Part shown: piece after piece, positions 1 to 7,807 of the stretch | How positions within the stretch are numbered: the stretch's first letter is position 1 | Layout: every line of letters starts with the position of its first letter | From: Kordiimonas sp. SCSIO 12603 | GTDB taxonomy: Bacteria; Pseudomonadota; Alphaproteobacteria; Sphingomonadales; Kordiimonadaceae | Direction: 5' to 3' | Length of the DNA: 64,000 nucleotides | NCBI RefSeq assembly: GCF_024398035.1 | Contig: NZ_CP073748.1 | Coordinates: 3,401,001 to 3,465,000, forward strand | Position numbers and translations under genes: made by a program | Notes under the pieces: model-generated | What the model was told of the DNA's origin: nothing | The model's input: the letters and a program-made list of their open reading frames with translations, nothing else | The model's database searches: none

Positions 1-336
1 GAGTGGACTTTCTCCGCGACAGTTGATTATGAAACTCCGGCATCTTTCGGTGATTTCCAGTGGTTCAGCAGATCGGATTTCGCGTATGTGGATAGCAGTA
101 TCAGTACCGTAGTGGATAGCAATTCTCCACGTATTCGTCCGTCTTACGCGCAGGTTAATACGCGCTTTGGCCTGAGAAACGACCGGTATGCAATCACACT
201 CTTTGTGGATAACCTGTTTAATGAAGATGCCGTTTATTCAGATAACCGCACATTAGCCGCAGAAGCTGGCGGACGTCCGCGTATCGTACGCAATCGTCCC
301 CGTACTATAGGAATTGATTTCCGGGCAAACTTTTAA
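1..336 (+). CDS. TonB-dependent receptor, C-terminal fragment (5' end outside window)
   Basis: The reading frame is open from base 1 and stops at 334-336, so only about the last 111 residues of an outer-membrane receptor are present. The end has the alternating hydrophobic strands of a TonB-dependent beta-barrel: a YAQVNTRFGLR strand, then the common penultimate motif LFVDNLFNEDAVYS, then a last strand ending in Phe (FRANF), the outer-membrane sorting signature. The substrate cannot be told from this fragment. The stop lies 11 bases before the start of an alpha/beta hydrolase on the same strand, so the two are probably co-transcribed and the hydrolase may act on the imported compound. That link is inference. 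Confidence 0.85.
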   Translation, partial: EWTFSATVDYETPASFGDFQWFSRSDFAYVDSSISTVVDSNSPRIRPSYAQVNTRFGLRNDRYAITLFVDNLFNEDAVYSDNRTLAAEAGGRPRIVRNRPRTIGIDFRANF

Positions 337-347
337 GGGCTGGCTAT

Positions 348-1187
348 ATGTTTTTGCCTGATCTTAAAAAGGAGATGCTTGAAATAGCATCAGGTATCTC
401 CCTTGCCTATGTTGAACGCAAACCAACACCAGTGCTCGCTGATGCCCCCACTTTACTATTTGTACCGGGCTTCACGTTTTCCGCGGAAGTGTTTCATCAT
501 CAACTGGAAGAATTTTCCAAAACCCACCATGTGATCGCGCTTGACCCCAGGAGCCACGGCGCTTCTACAATCGCCGGTGAGGGGAACGATTACACAACAA
601 TTGCCCATGATCTGGAGCTTTTCATCGGTGCAAAAGGGCTAACAAATATCACACTCATAGGCTGGTCATTCGGTGCATTTGCCACATGGCAATATGCAGC
701 CAAATATCCAAGAAACCTCCATGCGCATATCTGTATTGATATGCCGCCTATTGGTATGTCTGAAGATCCTGATATCTGGACAGAGGGCAAAATAGGCGAC
801 CTTGGCGGCGCCTATCATGCCCTGACCTCAAAGGAAGGGCATGCAGCGATGATACGGGAATATGCTGAACATGTGATGTTTAGTGGCACCTTAAGCGATA
901 AGGAATTAAGCCGTGTCCTAGAGATATCCCAGCAAACACCGCATGTAGTTGCATCACAGCTTTTTGCATCTGGCCTTTTCAGTAACAGGGAAGAAGAAGC
1001 GAAAGCCATTAATGGCGTCGTCCCTACTCACTTTTACCTCGCTGAACATTGGAGCGCTGAAGCAGAAGCATACCTGATGAGAACTTTACCTGACGCAAGC
1101 ATATCCAGCTTTGGCGGTCACATGATGTTTCAGGAATTTAGTGATCACTTCAACAGAGATTTAAGCGCCTACCTTCAGTCTCTGTAA
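348..1187 (+). CDS. alpha/beta hydrolase
   Basis: A 279-residue cytoplasmic-type alpha/beta hydrolase without a signal peptide. The oxyanion region (LLFVPGFTFSAEVFHHQL, about residues 35-52), the nucleophile elbow GWSFG (about 105-109) and a late histidine in FGGHMMFQEF (about 258-267) fit the Ser-Asp-His triad order of the fold. DPRSHGAS near residue 65 matches the usual D-x-R-x-x-G-x-S segment after strand 4. It follows the receptor fragment by 11 bases, with a weak AAGGG ribosome site overlapping the receptor stop. The substrate is unknown; esterase or lactonase activity is plausible but unproven. Confidence 0.85.
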   Translation: MFLPDLKKEMLEIASGISLAYVERKPTPVLADAPTLLFVPGFTFSAEVFHHQLEEFSKTHHVIALDPRSHGASTIAGEGNDYTTIAHDLELFIGAKGLTNITLIGWSFGAFATWQYAAKYPRNLHAHICIDMPPIGMSEDPDIWTEGKIGDLGGAYHALTSKEGHAAMIREYAEHVMFSGTLSDKELSRVLEISQQTPHVVASQLFASGLFSNREEEAKAINGVVPTHFYLAEHWSAEAEAYLMRTLPDASISSFGGHMMFQEFSDHFNRDLSAYLQSL

Positions 1188-1215
1188 CTAAAGAGCTTTA
1201 TGCTCTTCACACTAA

Positions 1216-1244
1216 AAAAGGGGCCCAAAAGCCCCTTTTCTTTT
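1216..1244. terminator. bidirectional intrinsic terminator
   Basis: A perfect 9-bp stem (AAAAGGGGC / GCCCCTTTT) with a 6-base loop lies between two convergent genes. It has a T-rich tail on the plus strand (CTTTT) and a T6 run on the minus strand, so it can serve both the hydrolase and the amidohydrolase gene. Confidence 0.85.
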
Positions 1245-1259
1245 GCCTATTCCAACCTG

Positions 1260-4200
1260 TTATTTAGGGCCTTGATCATGGAACCAAAGTTTTGGCAACG
1301 CCCGCTTACGTGGCCATTCTTCGTTCATGGTATCATCATCATAAAGACGGCCATTCATCATCACCCTGTGGATATCTACGGTGTTTTTCAGATCAGCACG
1401 TGGGTCTTTATTCAGAACAACAAGGTCTGCGAACTTGCCCGGTTCAATAGAGCCCACTTCATCGGCGTGACCAATGATATGCGCACCATCAATGGTCGCT
1501 GCCTTGAGCGCTTCCATCGGTGTGGCTTTACCTGAACCAAGGGACCAAAGCTCCCAGTGATAACCAAGCCCCTGGAACTGACCATGGCTACCAACACCGA
1601 CCTTGCCGCCTGCGCGCTGGATATCAATGGCACTGTCCGCCACCCGCGTGAAGGCATATTCTTCATCACGGAACCAAGGAGCACGCTTGGTGCGGCCATC
1701 CACAATATTATGCGGCATAAAGCGGTTTACCTTCTCATCATCGTGCGGGTTCTGATTGGTGAAATAATAGTTTTCACCCCATGGGCCGCCGTATGTCACG
1801 AGAAGGGTTGGCGTATAACCAATGCCAGTTTGCGCAGCTAACTGCACCACATCCTTATAGAGCGGCACAATCGGGATATTATGCTCATTACCCGCAAAAC
1901 CATCAATCATGTGTGTAAGATCAAGCTTCGCATCAAGGCCGCCCTCGGTTGTTGGCATGATGCCCACTTCCTTAGAAGCATCCACAATATACTGGCGCTG
2001 TTTCCGGTTGCCGGTAATGTAAGCTTTGATGTTCTTGGTACGGTAATGATCTTTATAGCGGGTCAGCACATCCACAGCATGCTCTTTGGATTTAATATTG
2101 GTATCGGAGAATACACCCGGCCCGGTTGACCATGCACGCAGGCCAATCATCCGGCCTGCTTCCACCATATCCTGAGCTACAAAGATATCTGTCGTGCTTG
2201 TTTGCACATCAAGGCCGCTGGTAACACCGTAAGCAACGTTTGCAAGGAACGGCCAGAAGTTCTCTTCCACAACCCCATTCCGGCTCCAGTTACGCCAGTG
2301 ACCATGGCTATCCACAAAGCCTGGTGTGATAAACTTACCGCTCACATCACGAACTTCAGCGCCGCGTGGGATATCCACAGAACCTAGAGGACCAACAGCT
2401 GCGAACTTGCCGTTTGTTACCACAACATCCGCATTTTCAATGGTGCCTTGCTCTCCCATCGTAAGCACAGTTGCACCGCGCAGAACAATTGTACCTTCTG
2501 GGTTATCACGCGGCACTTCCACACGGGCTACGTAGGTTTGATATTTCTTAGGTTCTTCGGCTTTTTCTTCTTTCTTTTCAGCATCCGTATTTTCTGCTGC
2601 TTCAGAAGCTGTTTCCTCCGCCTTTTCCTCTTCCTTACTTTCTTCTTTCTCTGGCTTCACCCACTCAACGTCAGAAAGTTTCTGGGTGTAGAGTGTACTC
2701 CCCACAGACCACAGGATAGTTTCACCGTCGTCAGACCATTCGAAATAATCAACACCAATATCAGAAAGCGTTTTAAGCGGTACGCTTGGGCCTGCAACAT
2801 TCACAGTTACAGCTTTTCGGCCAGTTGGCGGCACATTAATGAGCTGCAATTGTTCCTGCGAACGTGCTAGCGCAAATCGGCCGTTCGGGCTAAGGCGCAT
2901 ATCACGTGCAGGCACGGGTTTTGCTGCAAAATAAAGGCCTTTACCCGTTACCTTCAGGTGATCTCGGCGGTCAGTACCATCAAGACGTACAGAGAAAAGC
3001 TTATCGCCATCATAAAGGTTCACGCGGTCAGCCTGATCACCAAAATGAATGCTGCCAAAACCTGAACCCGGCATAATCACTCGTGTTGCACCGGTTTTAA
3101 CATTCACTGCAATCAAATCACGCTGAGCGCCAGCATTCCCGAGATTGAACTGGTGGTTAGAGGAACGGATCGCAACAATTTCATCACCTGCTGGTGTGAA
3201 ATGTGGTTCGCTATAATAACCAGAGATTTTTGTTATCTGCTCAGGCTTGCCCCTACCATTCGCACGCATACGGTATATCTGTCCACCATCTGTATCCCAA
3301 CTGATGTAAGTGATATAGCGCCCGTCTTTTGACCATGACGGCTGGTGTACATTGTTACCTGCTCTGCCGATTTTCTTTGGCGTACCACCCTCTGCTAACT
3401 GCATTGAATAAAGTTCACCAAGTGCTGAGAACACAACTGTATCACCGCTTGGCGACATCGCTGGTGTTTGCGCCATACGCGCTACCACTGGGCCTTCCGG
3501 GTCTTTTTCCTGATGAACAAGATCAGCGCCAATATCCAGCTTCACTTTCGCAGTGAACGGAATAACTGTGCGCTTGCCGTCTGCAATATCAATACGTTCG
3601 ATCTTACCGCCACTTGTGGTGATAATCGCACTGCCATCAGGCGTGAAGCTATAAGCAGGCATAAGATCACGTGTCGCACGGGATTCTTGATCATCCCGTG
3701 TCACAGGGTAAGCAAGCCAACGGTCTTCACCTGTCGCGAGATTGCGCACACGGAAGCCAGTATCTGTTTCATGGCGTGTACCATAAACAAGCATCGTACC
3801 GTCTGGCGAAATAGCCGGCCGCATCGCGCCGCCATATGCGGTTACGATAGTATCTGTCGTGCCTTCCTGAAGGTCACGGCGGACCACCCGCCAAGGAAAG
3901 TTAGACATATTGTATGAAAAACCGCCCTGCTTGGTGCTGTAATATAGATACCGTCCATCTTTTGAAACGGAAACACCCTGTGCATTTGGCTGGCGGTTCC
4001 TAGGTGTATTCGCACCTTGCGGGCGAGAGTTGGTTACCTGAATACCTTTACCGCCATGCTTGTGGTACATCCAGATCTCATTAGCACCGATACCGTTCGG
4101 CAGTTGAGATACATATACGTAGTTACCGTCAGCTGACCATTCAGGGCTCATAAGCTCACCCGATGCCAGTGATGAAAGCTTCTTTGGCTTGGAACCATCG

Positions 4201-4652
4201 GCATTTGCAATATAAAGATTTTCCGAACCATCCTGATCAGAAATAAAAGCAATCTCTGTACCATCAGGTGAATATGATGGCTGAGACTGGAAACCCATGC
4301 CAGTTAGAACAGCTGTCGCTTCACCTCCTGCCATTGGCATAGTGTAGATATCACCAAGAATTTCGAACATGATGGTGCTGCCATCAGGCGATACATCAAG
4401 CGCAATCCATGTTGCTTCATCAGTTTCAAACTCAACAGTACGTGACGGCTCAAGTGGCAGGCCTTTTTTCTTGTCTCCGCCTTCACCTGGCTTTTCAGTT
4501 ACCACACTTGTCATTCGCATATGAACAGGTGGTTCTGTCCATTTTTCATGAACTGATGGTGGTGGTGCCTCCGCAGATAAAACTGCTGGCGCATAAAATA
4601 AACTTGTTGCAAACAGCGCTGCAGACAGCGCCTTCGTTGAAGTGCGTGACAT
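1260..4652 (-). CDS. exported TolB-like beta-propeller / amidohydrolase fusion protein
   Basis: About 1130 residues. The start is taken at the ATG at 4652, which has GAGGGGG six bases upstream and gives a clean signal peptide (MSRTSTKALSAALFATSLF..., cleavage near VLSA-EA). An upstream in-frame start would add six residues. Residues about 50-640 carry repeated PD40/WD40-like blades of the type SPDGTxIxFxS, as in TolB and dipeptidyl peptidases. Residues about 665-706 are a Lys/Glu-rich linker. Residues about 735-1125 are an amidohydrolase: ATVLTMGEQGTIENADVVV, then the metal motif GFVDSHGHW (HxH near residue 780), then a late GVGSHGQ segment where many relatives have Asp, and the C-terminal IEPGKFADLVVLNKDP typical of imidazolonepropionase/dihydroorotase relatives. 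Probably periplasmic; substrate unknown. Confidence 0.88.
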   Translation of the reverse strand: MSRTSTKALSAALFATSLFYAPAVLSAEAPPPSVHEKWTEPPVHMRMTSVVTEKPGEGGDKKKGLPLEPSRTVEFETDEATWIALDVSPDGSTIMFEILGDIYTMPMAGGEATAVLTGMGFQSQPSYSPDGTEIAFISDQDGSENLYIANADGSKPKKLSSLASGELMSPEWSADGNYVYVSQLPNGIGANEIWMYHKHGGKGIQVTNSRPQGANTPRNRQPNAQGVSVSKDGRYLYYSTKQGGFSYNMSNFPWRVVRRDLQEGTTDTIVTAYGGAMRPAISPDGTMLVYGTRHETDTGFRVRNLATGEDRWLAYPVTRDDQESRATRDLMPAYSFTPDGSAIITTSGGKIERIDIADGKRTVIPFTAKVKLDIGADLVHQEKDPEGPVVARMAQTPAMSPSGDTVVFSALGELYSMQLAEGGTPKKIGRAGNNVHQPSWSKDGRYITYISWDTDGGQIYRMRANGRGKPEQITKISGYYSEPHFTPAGDEIVAIRSSNHQFNLGNAGAQRDLIAVNVKTGATRVIMPGSGFGSIHFGDQADRVNLYDGDKLFSVRLDGTDRRDHLKVTGKGLYFAAKPVPARDMRLSPNGRFALARSQEQLQLINVPPTGRKAVTVNVAGPSVPLKTLSDIGVDYFEWSDDGETILWSVGSTLYTQKLSDVEWVKPEKEESKEEEKAEETASEAAENTDAEKKEEKAEEPKKYQTYVARVEVPRDNPEGTIVLRGATVLTMGEQGTIENADVVVTNGKFAAVGPLGSVDIPRGAEVRDVSGKFITPGFVDSHGHWRNWSRNGVVEENFWPFLANVAYGVTSGLDVQTSTTDIFVAQDMVEAGRMIGLRAWSTGPGVFSDTNIKSKEHAVDVLTRYKDHYRTKNIKAYITGNRKQRQYIVDASKEVGIMPTTEGGLDAKLDLTHMIDGFAGNEHNIPIVPLYKDVVQLAAQTGIGYTPTLLVTYGGPWGENYYFTNQNPHDDEKVNRFMPHNIVDGRTKRAPWFRDEEYAFTRVADSAIDIQRAGGKVGVGSHGQFQGLGYHWELWSLGSGKATPMEALKAATIDGAHIIGHADEVGSIEPGKFADLVVLNKDPRADLKNTVDIHRVMMNGRLYDDDTMNEEWPRKRALPKLWFHDQGPK

Positions 4653-4904
4653 AGTTGCCCCCTCGCCCAATTTCCCAATTCCAAATTTATATATTCAGAC
4701 TGCTACACCGTAACATTGGTGAAAAGAGGCATTAAATAAAGAATCTGTCAGAGCACACGGTAACTCCACAAATAGTATCAAAAATACAACATCAACACCT
4801 CATTATGTACTAAATCGAACAAAAACTAATAAGTTGTATTGATACACTAAATAAAAGATGCATGATTATTTTTGCACGAAAAATACAACTTGGGGAGACA
4901 TATC

Positions 4905-5135
4905 ATGTCTATTGAAGCATTATCATTCGAGCAAACCACTCAGGTATTTGGCGGTAGCGGCCGCACTGCTGAGGACCCACTATTCAGCAGCCCTCCGGCT
5001 GGCTTCGTAGCAACTGGTTTATTCGACTGTAACGGTAGTACCCGTTTTCAGATTTACATCAATCTAGACACTTTTGAGACGGTTTGTGTTTTTGAAGGCA
5101 CCGGTTGTTCCGGCGGTCCGCACATAGGCCTCTAA
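4905..5135 (+). CDS. small secreted-peptide precursor with double-glycine leader (copy 1)
   Basis: A 76-residue protein starting at the ATG at 4905, with GGGGAGA 7 bases upstream; an in-frame ATG at 4872 lacks a ribosome site. The first 17 residues, MSIEALSFEQTTQVFGG, match the double-glycine leader pattern (L at -12, S at -11, V at -4, GG at -2/-1) cut by C39 peptidases. The predicted 59-residue remainder has three cysteines (42, 61, 68 of the precursor), a PPAGFVATGLFDC segment and a Gly-rich end. The second gene, 91 bases downstream, is a clear paralogue with a nearly identical leader and the same cysteine plan. No C39 transporter or immunity gene is in the window. I do not recognise the core family; bacteriocin, signal peptide or exported adhesive peptide are all possible. 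Confidence 0.75.
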   Translation: MSIEALSFEQTTQVFGGSGRTAEDPLFSSPPAGFVATGLFDCNGSTRFQIYINLDTFETVCVFEGTGCSGGPHIGL

Positions 5136-5226
5136 TAATCAAACGGGGGAAAACCAATACAGTTTCCTGCGTTTCATCACGAAAATAGGGTCAACTATTC
5201 TTCAACCACAATCAAGGGGACACGCT

Positions 5227-5466
5227 ATGTCTATTGAAACACTATCGTTCGAACAAACTGATCTGGTATTTGGCGGTGATGGCACCTCAGCCGATAATCC
5301 GCTATACAGCACCGCACCTTCTGGTTTTATTGCTACAGGCGCTTTCCAATGCCTCAATGGCCAAAGATCACAATTCTTTTTCAATCCTACAACACAGGAA
5401 GTTATCTGTGTCGCGGCAGGTGGCTGTGATGGTAGCCACGGGCCAATCCTCGAAGGTGGGTTTTAA
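5227..5466 (+). CDS. small secreted-peptide precursor with double-glycine leader (copy 2)
   Basis: A 79-residue paralogue of the gene just upstream. The ATG at 5227 follows an AAGGGGA ribosome site. The leader MSIETLSFEQTDLVFGG differs from copy 1 at only three positions. The 62-residue remainder keeps the order (A/S)DNPLYST, PSGFIATGAFQC, EVICV, GGCDG, with cysteines at 42, 61 and 67. The cores have diverged far more than the leaders. This is the usual pattern when the leader is held by a shared processing enzyme while the cargo varies. A second frame starting at 5234 covers the same bases but has no such features. No terminator with a T-run follows on the plus strand. Confidence 0.75.
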   Translation: MSIETLSFEQTDLVFGGDGTSADNPLYSTAPSGFIATGAFQCLNGQRSQFFFNPTTQEVICVAAGGCDGSHGPILEGGF

Positions 5467-5470
5467 CCTG

Positions 5471-5505
5471 TAAAAAAGGCGGGGACCATATCATAGGTTC
5501 CCGCC
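5471..5505 (-). terminator. intrinsic terminator of the aminotransferase gene
   Basis: A 10-bp stem GGCGGGGACC / GGTTCCCGCC (one G-U pair) with an 8-base loop is followed on the minus strand by T6. It lies 22 bases past the stop of the minus-strand gene at 5528. On the plus strand it lacks a U-tract, so it would stop the peptide transcript only weakly. Confidence 0.8.
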
Positions 5506-5527
5506 TCCTGAATTCAGCTATGACTAC

Positions 5528-6703
5528 TTATTCATCAAGCACAACTCTAGCAGCTTCAAGTGCTGCGATACCGTCAACCGGATACTGATGCGCTTTAAGT
5601 GCATCTGCGATTGCAGTGATACATAGCTCCACATTCTCTTCAGATGCGCTTGAACCCATCAAACCAATGCGCCAAACCTTACCAGCCATAGGCCCAAGTC
5701 CAGCACCAATTTCAAGATTATGCTTTTCAAGCAGGTAGGCACGAACGGACGCTTCATCCACTCCGTCAGGTACGACCATAGCATTCAACTGAGGTAAACG
5801 GATTTCCTCATCGACAAGGAATTTAAGGCCAAGCTTCTCAAGACCTGCGGCCAACGCTTCATGCATTACCGCATGGCGTACCCATACATTTTCAAGACCT
5901 TCTTCTGAAACCATAACCAAAGCTTCATGAAGTCCGTAAAGTGCATTCACAGGGGCTGTATGATGATAACTGCGACCACCTTCACCATCCCAGTAACTCA
6001 TCACCAATGATAAATCGAGGAACCAGCTACGAACCGGTGTTTTTCTAGCTTTAACCTTTTTGATGGCTTTATCGGAAAATGAAACTGGTGAAAGCCCTGG
6101 CGTACAGGAAAGACATTTTTGAGAACCAGAATATACCGCGTCAATCTGCCAGCCATCTATTTCCACAGGAATACCACCAAGACTTGTCACCGCATCCATA
6201 ATGGTTAGACAATCATATTTGCGTGCAAGCTCAGCAAGCGCCTCAGCATCAGCCCAAACACCAGTTGATGTTTCCGCGTGCACAAAGGCCAGAATTTTAG
6301 CATCCGGATTTGCTTCAAGTGCAGCTTCAACATCCTCAAGCTTTGGAGTAGTGCCCCATTCTGCATCGACCATAACGGCGTTACCACCTGCACGGACAAC
6401 ATTTTCGCGCATGCGTTCACCAAACACGCCATTGCGAATAACTACAACCGTATCACCTTCATCAACAAGGTTGGCAAAACACGTTTCCATACCTGCGGAC
6501 CCTGGTGCCGATACCGGGAAAGTGAGTTTATTCTCTGTTCTAAACAGCGCTTTCAAACCCTCTTTCACTTCTTCCATCATTCGCTGAAAATCGGGATCAA
6601 GATGACCAAGTGTAGGACGCGCCATCGCTTCCAGAATACGGTCCGAAACATCCGATGGTCCCGGGCCCATCAAAGTGCGTTTTGGCGGTATAAATGATTT
6701 CAT
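5528..6703 (-). CDS. class V PLP aminotransferase (alanine/serine-glyoxylate aminotransferase family)
   Basis: A 391-residue cytoplasmic enzyme of fold type I. It starts MKSFIPPKRTLMGPGPSDVS, the N-terminal PGPS motif of the alanine-glyoxylate/serine-glyoxylate group. Residues 64-71 (VSAPGSAG) form the cofactor phosphate loop, Asp170 (TIMDAVTSLGG) is placed to contact the pyridine nitrogen, and Lys196 in SGSQKCLSCTPG is the Schiff-base lysine. Length matches the family (about 380-400). Expected chemistry is transfer of an amino group from alanine or serine to glyoxylate; the donor cannot be settled by eye. It stands alone, followed by its own terminator, with a 258-base divergent promoter region shared with the tetR gene at 6962. 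Confidence 0.88.
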   Translation of the reverse strand: MKSFIPPKRTLMGPGPSDVSDRILEAMARPTLGHLDPDFQRMMEEVKEGLKALFRTENKLTFPVSAPGSAGMETCFANLVDEGDTVVVIRNGVFGERMRENVVRAGGNAVMVDAEWGTTPKLEDVEAALEANPDAKILAFVHAETSTGVWADAEALAELARKYDCLTIMDAVTSLGGIPVEIDGWQIDAVYSGSQKCLSCTPGLSPVSFSDKAIKKVKARKTPVRSWFLDLSLVMSYWDGEGGRSYHHTAPVNALYGLHEALVMVSEEGLENVWVRHAVMHEALAAGLEKLGLKFLVDEEIRLPQLNAMVVPDGVDEASVRAYLLEKHNLEIGAGLGPMAGKVWRIGLMGSSASEENVELCITAIADALKAHQYPVDGIAALEAARVVLDE

Positions 6704-6902
6704 TTCTAACTCCGAATATTGAAAACGTGGTGCAGAACTTTAAAAGCCATATAGGCCAATTAAATCACGATTAAATAGTGAACTGCGCACAAAATGTCAG
6801 AAATCCAGCACTTCTTCCAGCAGGAAATGTTGAAACATGGCAGTTTGCAGCCAAAGCAGATCGACACATTCCAAAATCAAGCCAGTAAGAATGATCAGGT
6901 GT

Positions 6903-6937
6903 TTGACACATTTTTAAAAATGAACTAAATTCGAATT
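6903..6937 (+). promoter_or_regulatory. tetR promoter with overlapping operator-like palindrome
   Basis: TTGACA (6903-6908) and TAAATT (6926-6931) are spaced 17 bases, a good sigma70 pair. The 10-bp palindrome AATTCGAATT (6928-6937) sits on the -10 element. The segment TGAACTAAATTCGA (6921-6934) matches 12 of 14 bases with one ahead of the efflux operon (7737-7750). A regulator binding here would block its own promoter, which fits autorepression by the TetR protein at 6962. Confidence 0.55.
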
Positions 6938-6961
6938 CAAATTTATATCTCAGGGCCATTT

Positions 6962-7684
6962 ATGAGTATTCAGGAAAAACGCCAGCAGCGCGAACAATTG
7001 ATATTGGATCATGCTATTTCACTTATTGAAGAAGCAGGCTTCTTCAGTATGAAAATGTCTGATCTGGCGAAACGCGCCAAGCTTTCGGTGGGCACACTAT
7101 ACAGTCATTATCCTTGTAAGGAAGATTTATTGATTGCGCTCGCTATCAAGTTTTCTGAGCAACACCTAGAATGGTTTAGAAATTCTCAAAAATTTGGGAA
7201 TACGCCAGCGGAAAAGCTGATAGCAGCCTGCCTGAATGATATGGTAGAGACCTCTGATCAGGTTGCCATGAGTGAGCTTGCCCATCTATCCATGGCTCCT
7301 TCAATCTGGAAACGCGCCTCTCCTCTCTTGACAGACCGCCTGCACAGTTTTTTTAACGAGGCGTGGCAGCTATTTTCAAATCTCGTAGCTGAAGCTGCCC
7401 CTGAATTTGGCAGAGACGCTTTTACGGAAAAAGAGAACAGGTCACTTAACTTGGGTTGCTGGTCTTTGGCCGTAGGTATTGATGCTCTTACCTTTTCTTC
7501 CATTATCGAATCTGAAACAGCAAATGTAACTCAAACCGATTTTGCCAGAGAAGATTGGGGTGCAATCTTCATTGAAAATTTAGCAAAGCATCTCACTGGT
7601 TGGGGCTGGACTGAGCCTAACCCTATTGAAAAAGTGACTGAAATTTTCGACACTATTCAAAACAGTCAAACAACTTCCGAATAA
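6962..7684 (+). CDS. TetR/AcrR-family transcriptional regulator of the RND efflux operon
   Basis: A 240-residue protein. The N-terminal 60 residues are a TetR helix-turn-helix: ILDHAISLIEEAGFFSMKMSDLAKRAKLSVGTLYSHYPCKEDLLIAL by position, with recognition helix around VGTLYSHYP and the capping CKEDLL. The C-terminal part is a variable ligand-binding helical domain. It lies 123 bases upstream of and co-oriented with an RND adaptor/permease pair, the standard setting for a local repressor of drug efflux. Operator-like sites with the half-site AATTCG occur in front of both this gene and the pump genes. Confidence 0.9.
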   Translation: MSIQEKRQQREQLILDHAISLIEEAGFFSMKMSDLAKRAKLSVGTLYSHYPCKEDLLIALAIKFSEQHLEWFRNSQKFGNTPAEKLIAACLNDMVETSDQVAMSELAHLSMAPSIWKRASPLLTDRLHSFFNEAWQLFSNLVAEAAPEFGRDAFTEKENRSLNLGCWSLAVGIDALTFSSIIESETANVTQTDFAREDWGAIFIENLAKHLTGWGWTEPNPIEKVTEIFDTIQNSQTTSE

Positions 7685-7736
7685 GATTCATTTTTTCCTT
7701 GAAATTAACGAAATAATAGCTATTTATGCCCAAAAT

Positions 7737-7765
7737 GAATTTAATTCGATTTTTTTACGAATTAA
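7737..7765 (+). promoter_or_regulatory. candidate TetR operator before the efflux operon
   Basis: A perfect 8-bp inverted repeat TTAATTCG (7741-7748) / CGAATTAA (7758-7765) with a 9-base AT spacer. It shares the AATTCG half-site and the wider TGAAyTwAATTCGA pattern with the palindrome over the tetR promoter. It lies 43-71 bases before the adaptor start, in the expected promoter zone. No convincing -35/-10 pair could be assigned here. Confidence 0.5.
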
Positions 7766-7807
7766 AATCTTAAGTAGATAGCCTGAGTAACGGCAGCGGG
7801 GTCTGTA

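Noticed and set aside
2448-2870. Plus-strand frame rich in Phe/Leu resembling a membrane protein
   Set aside because: Mirror of the Lys/Glu-rich linker of the amidohydrolase; GAA/AAG codons read backwards give Phe/Leu.
5234-5473. Second plus-strand frame over the copy-2 peptide gene
   Set aside because: The frame at 5227 has the ribosome site, the conserved leader and a paralogue; the shifted frame has none.
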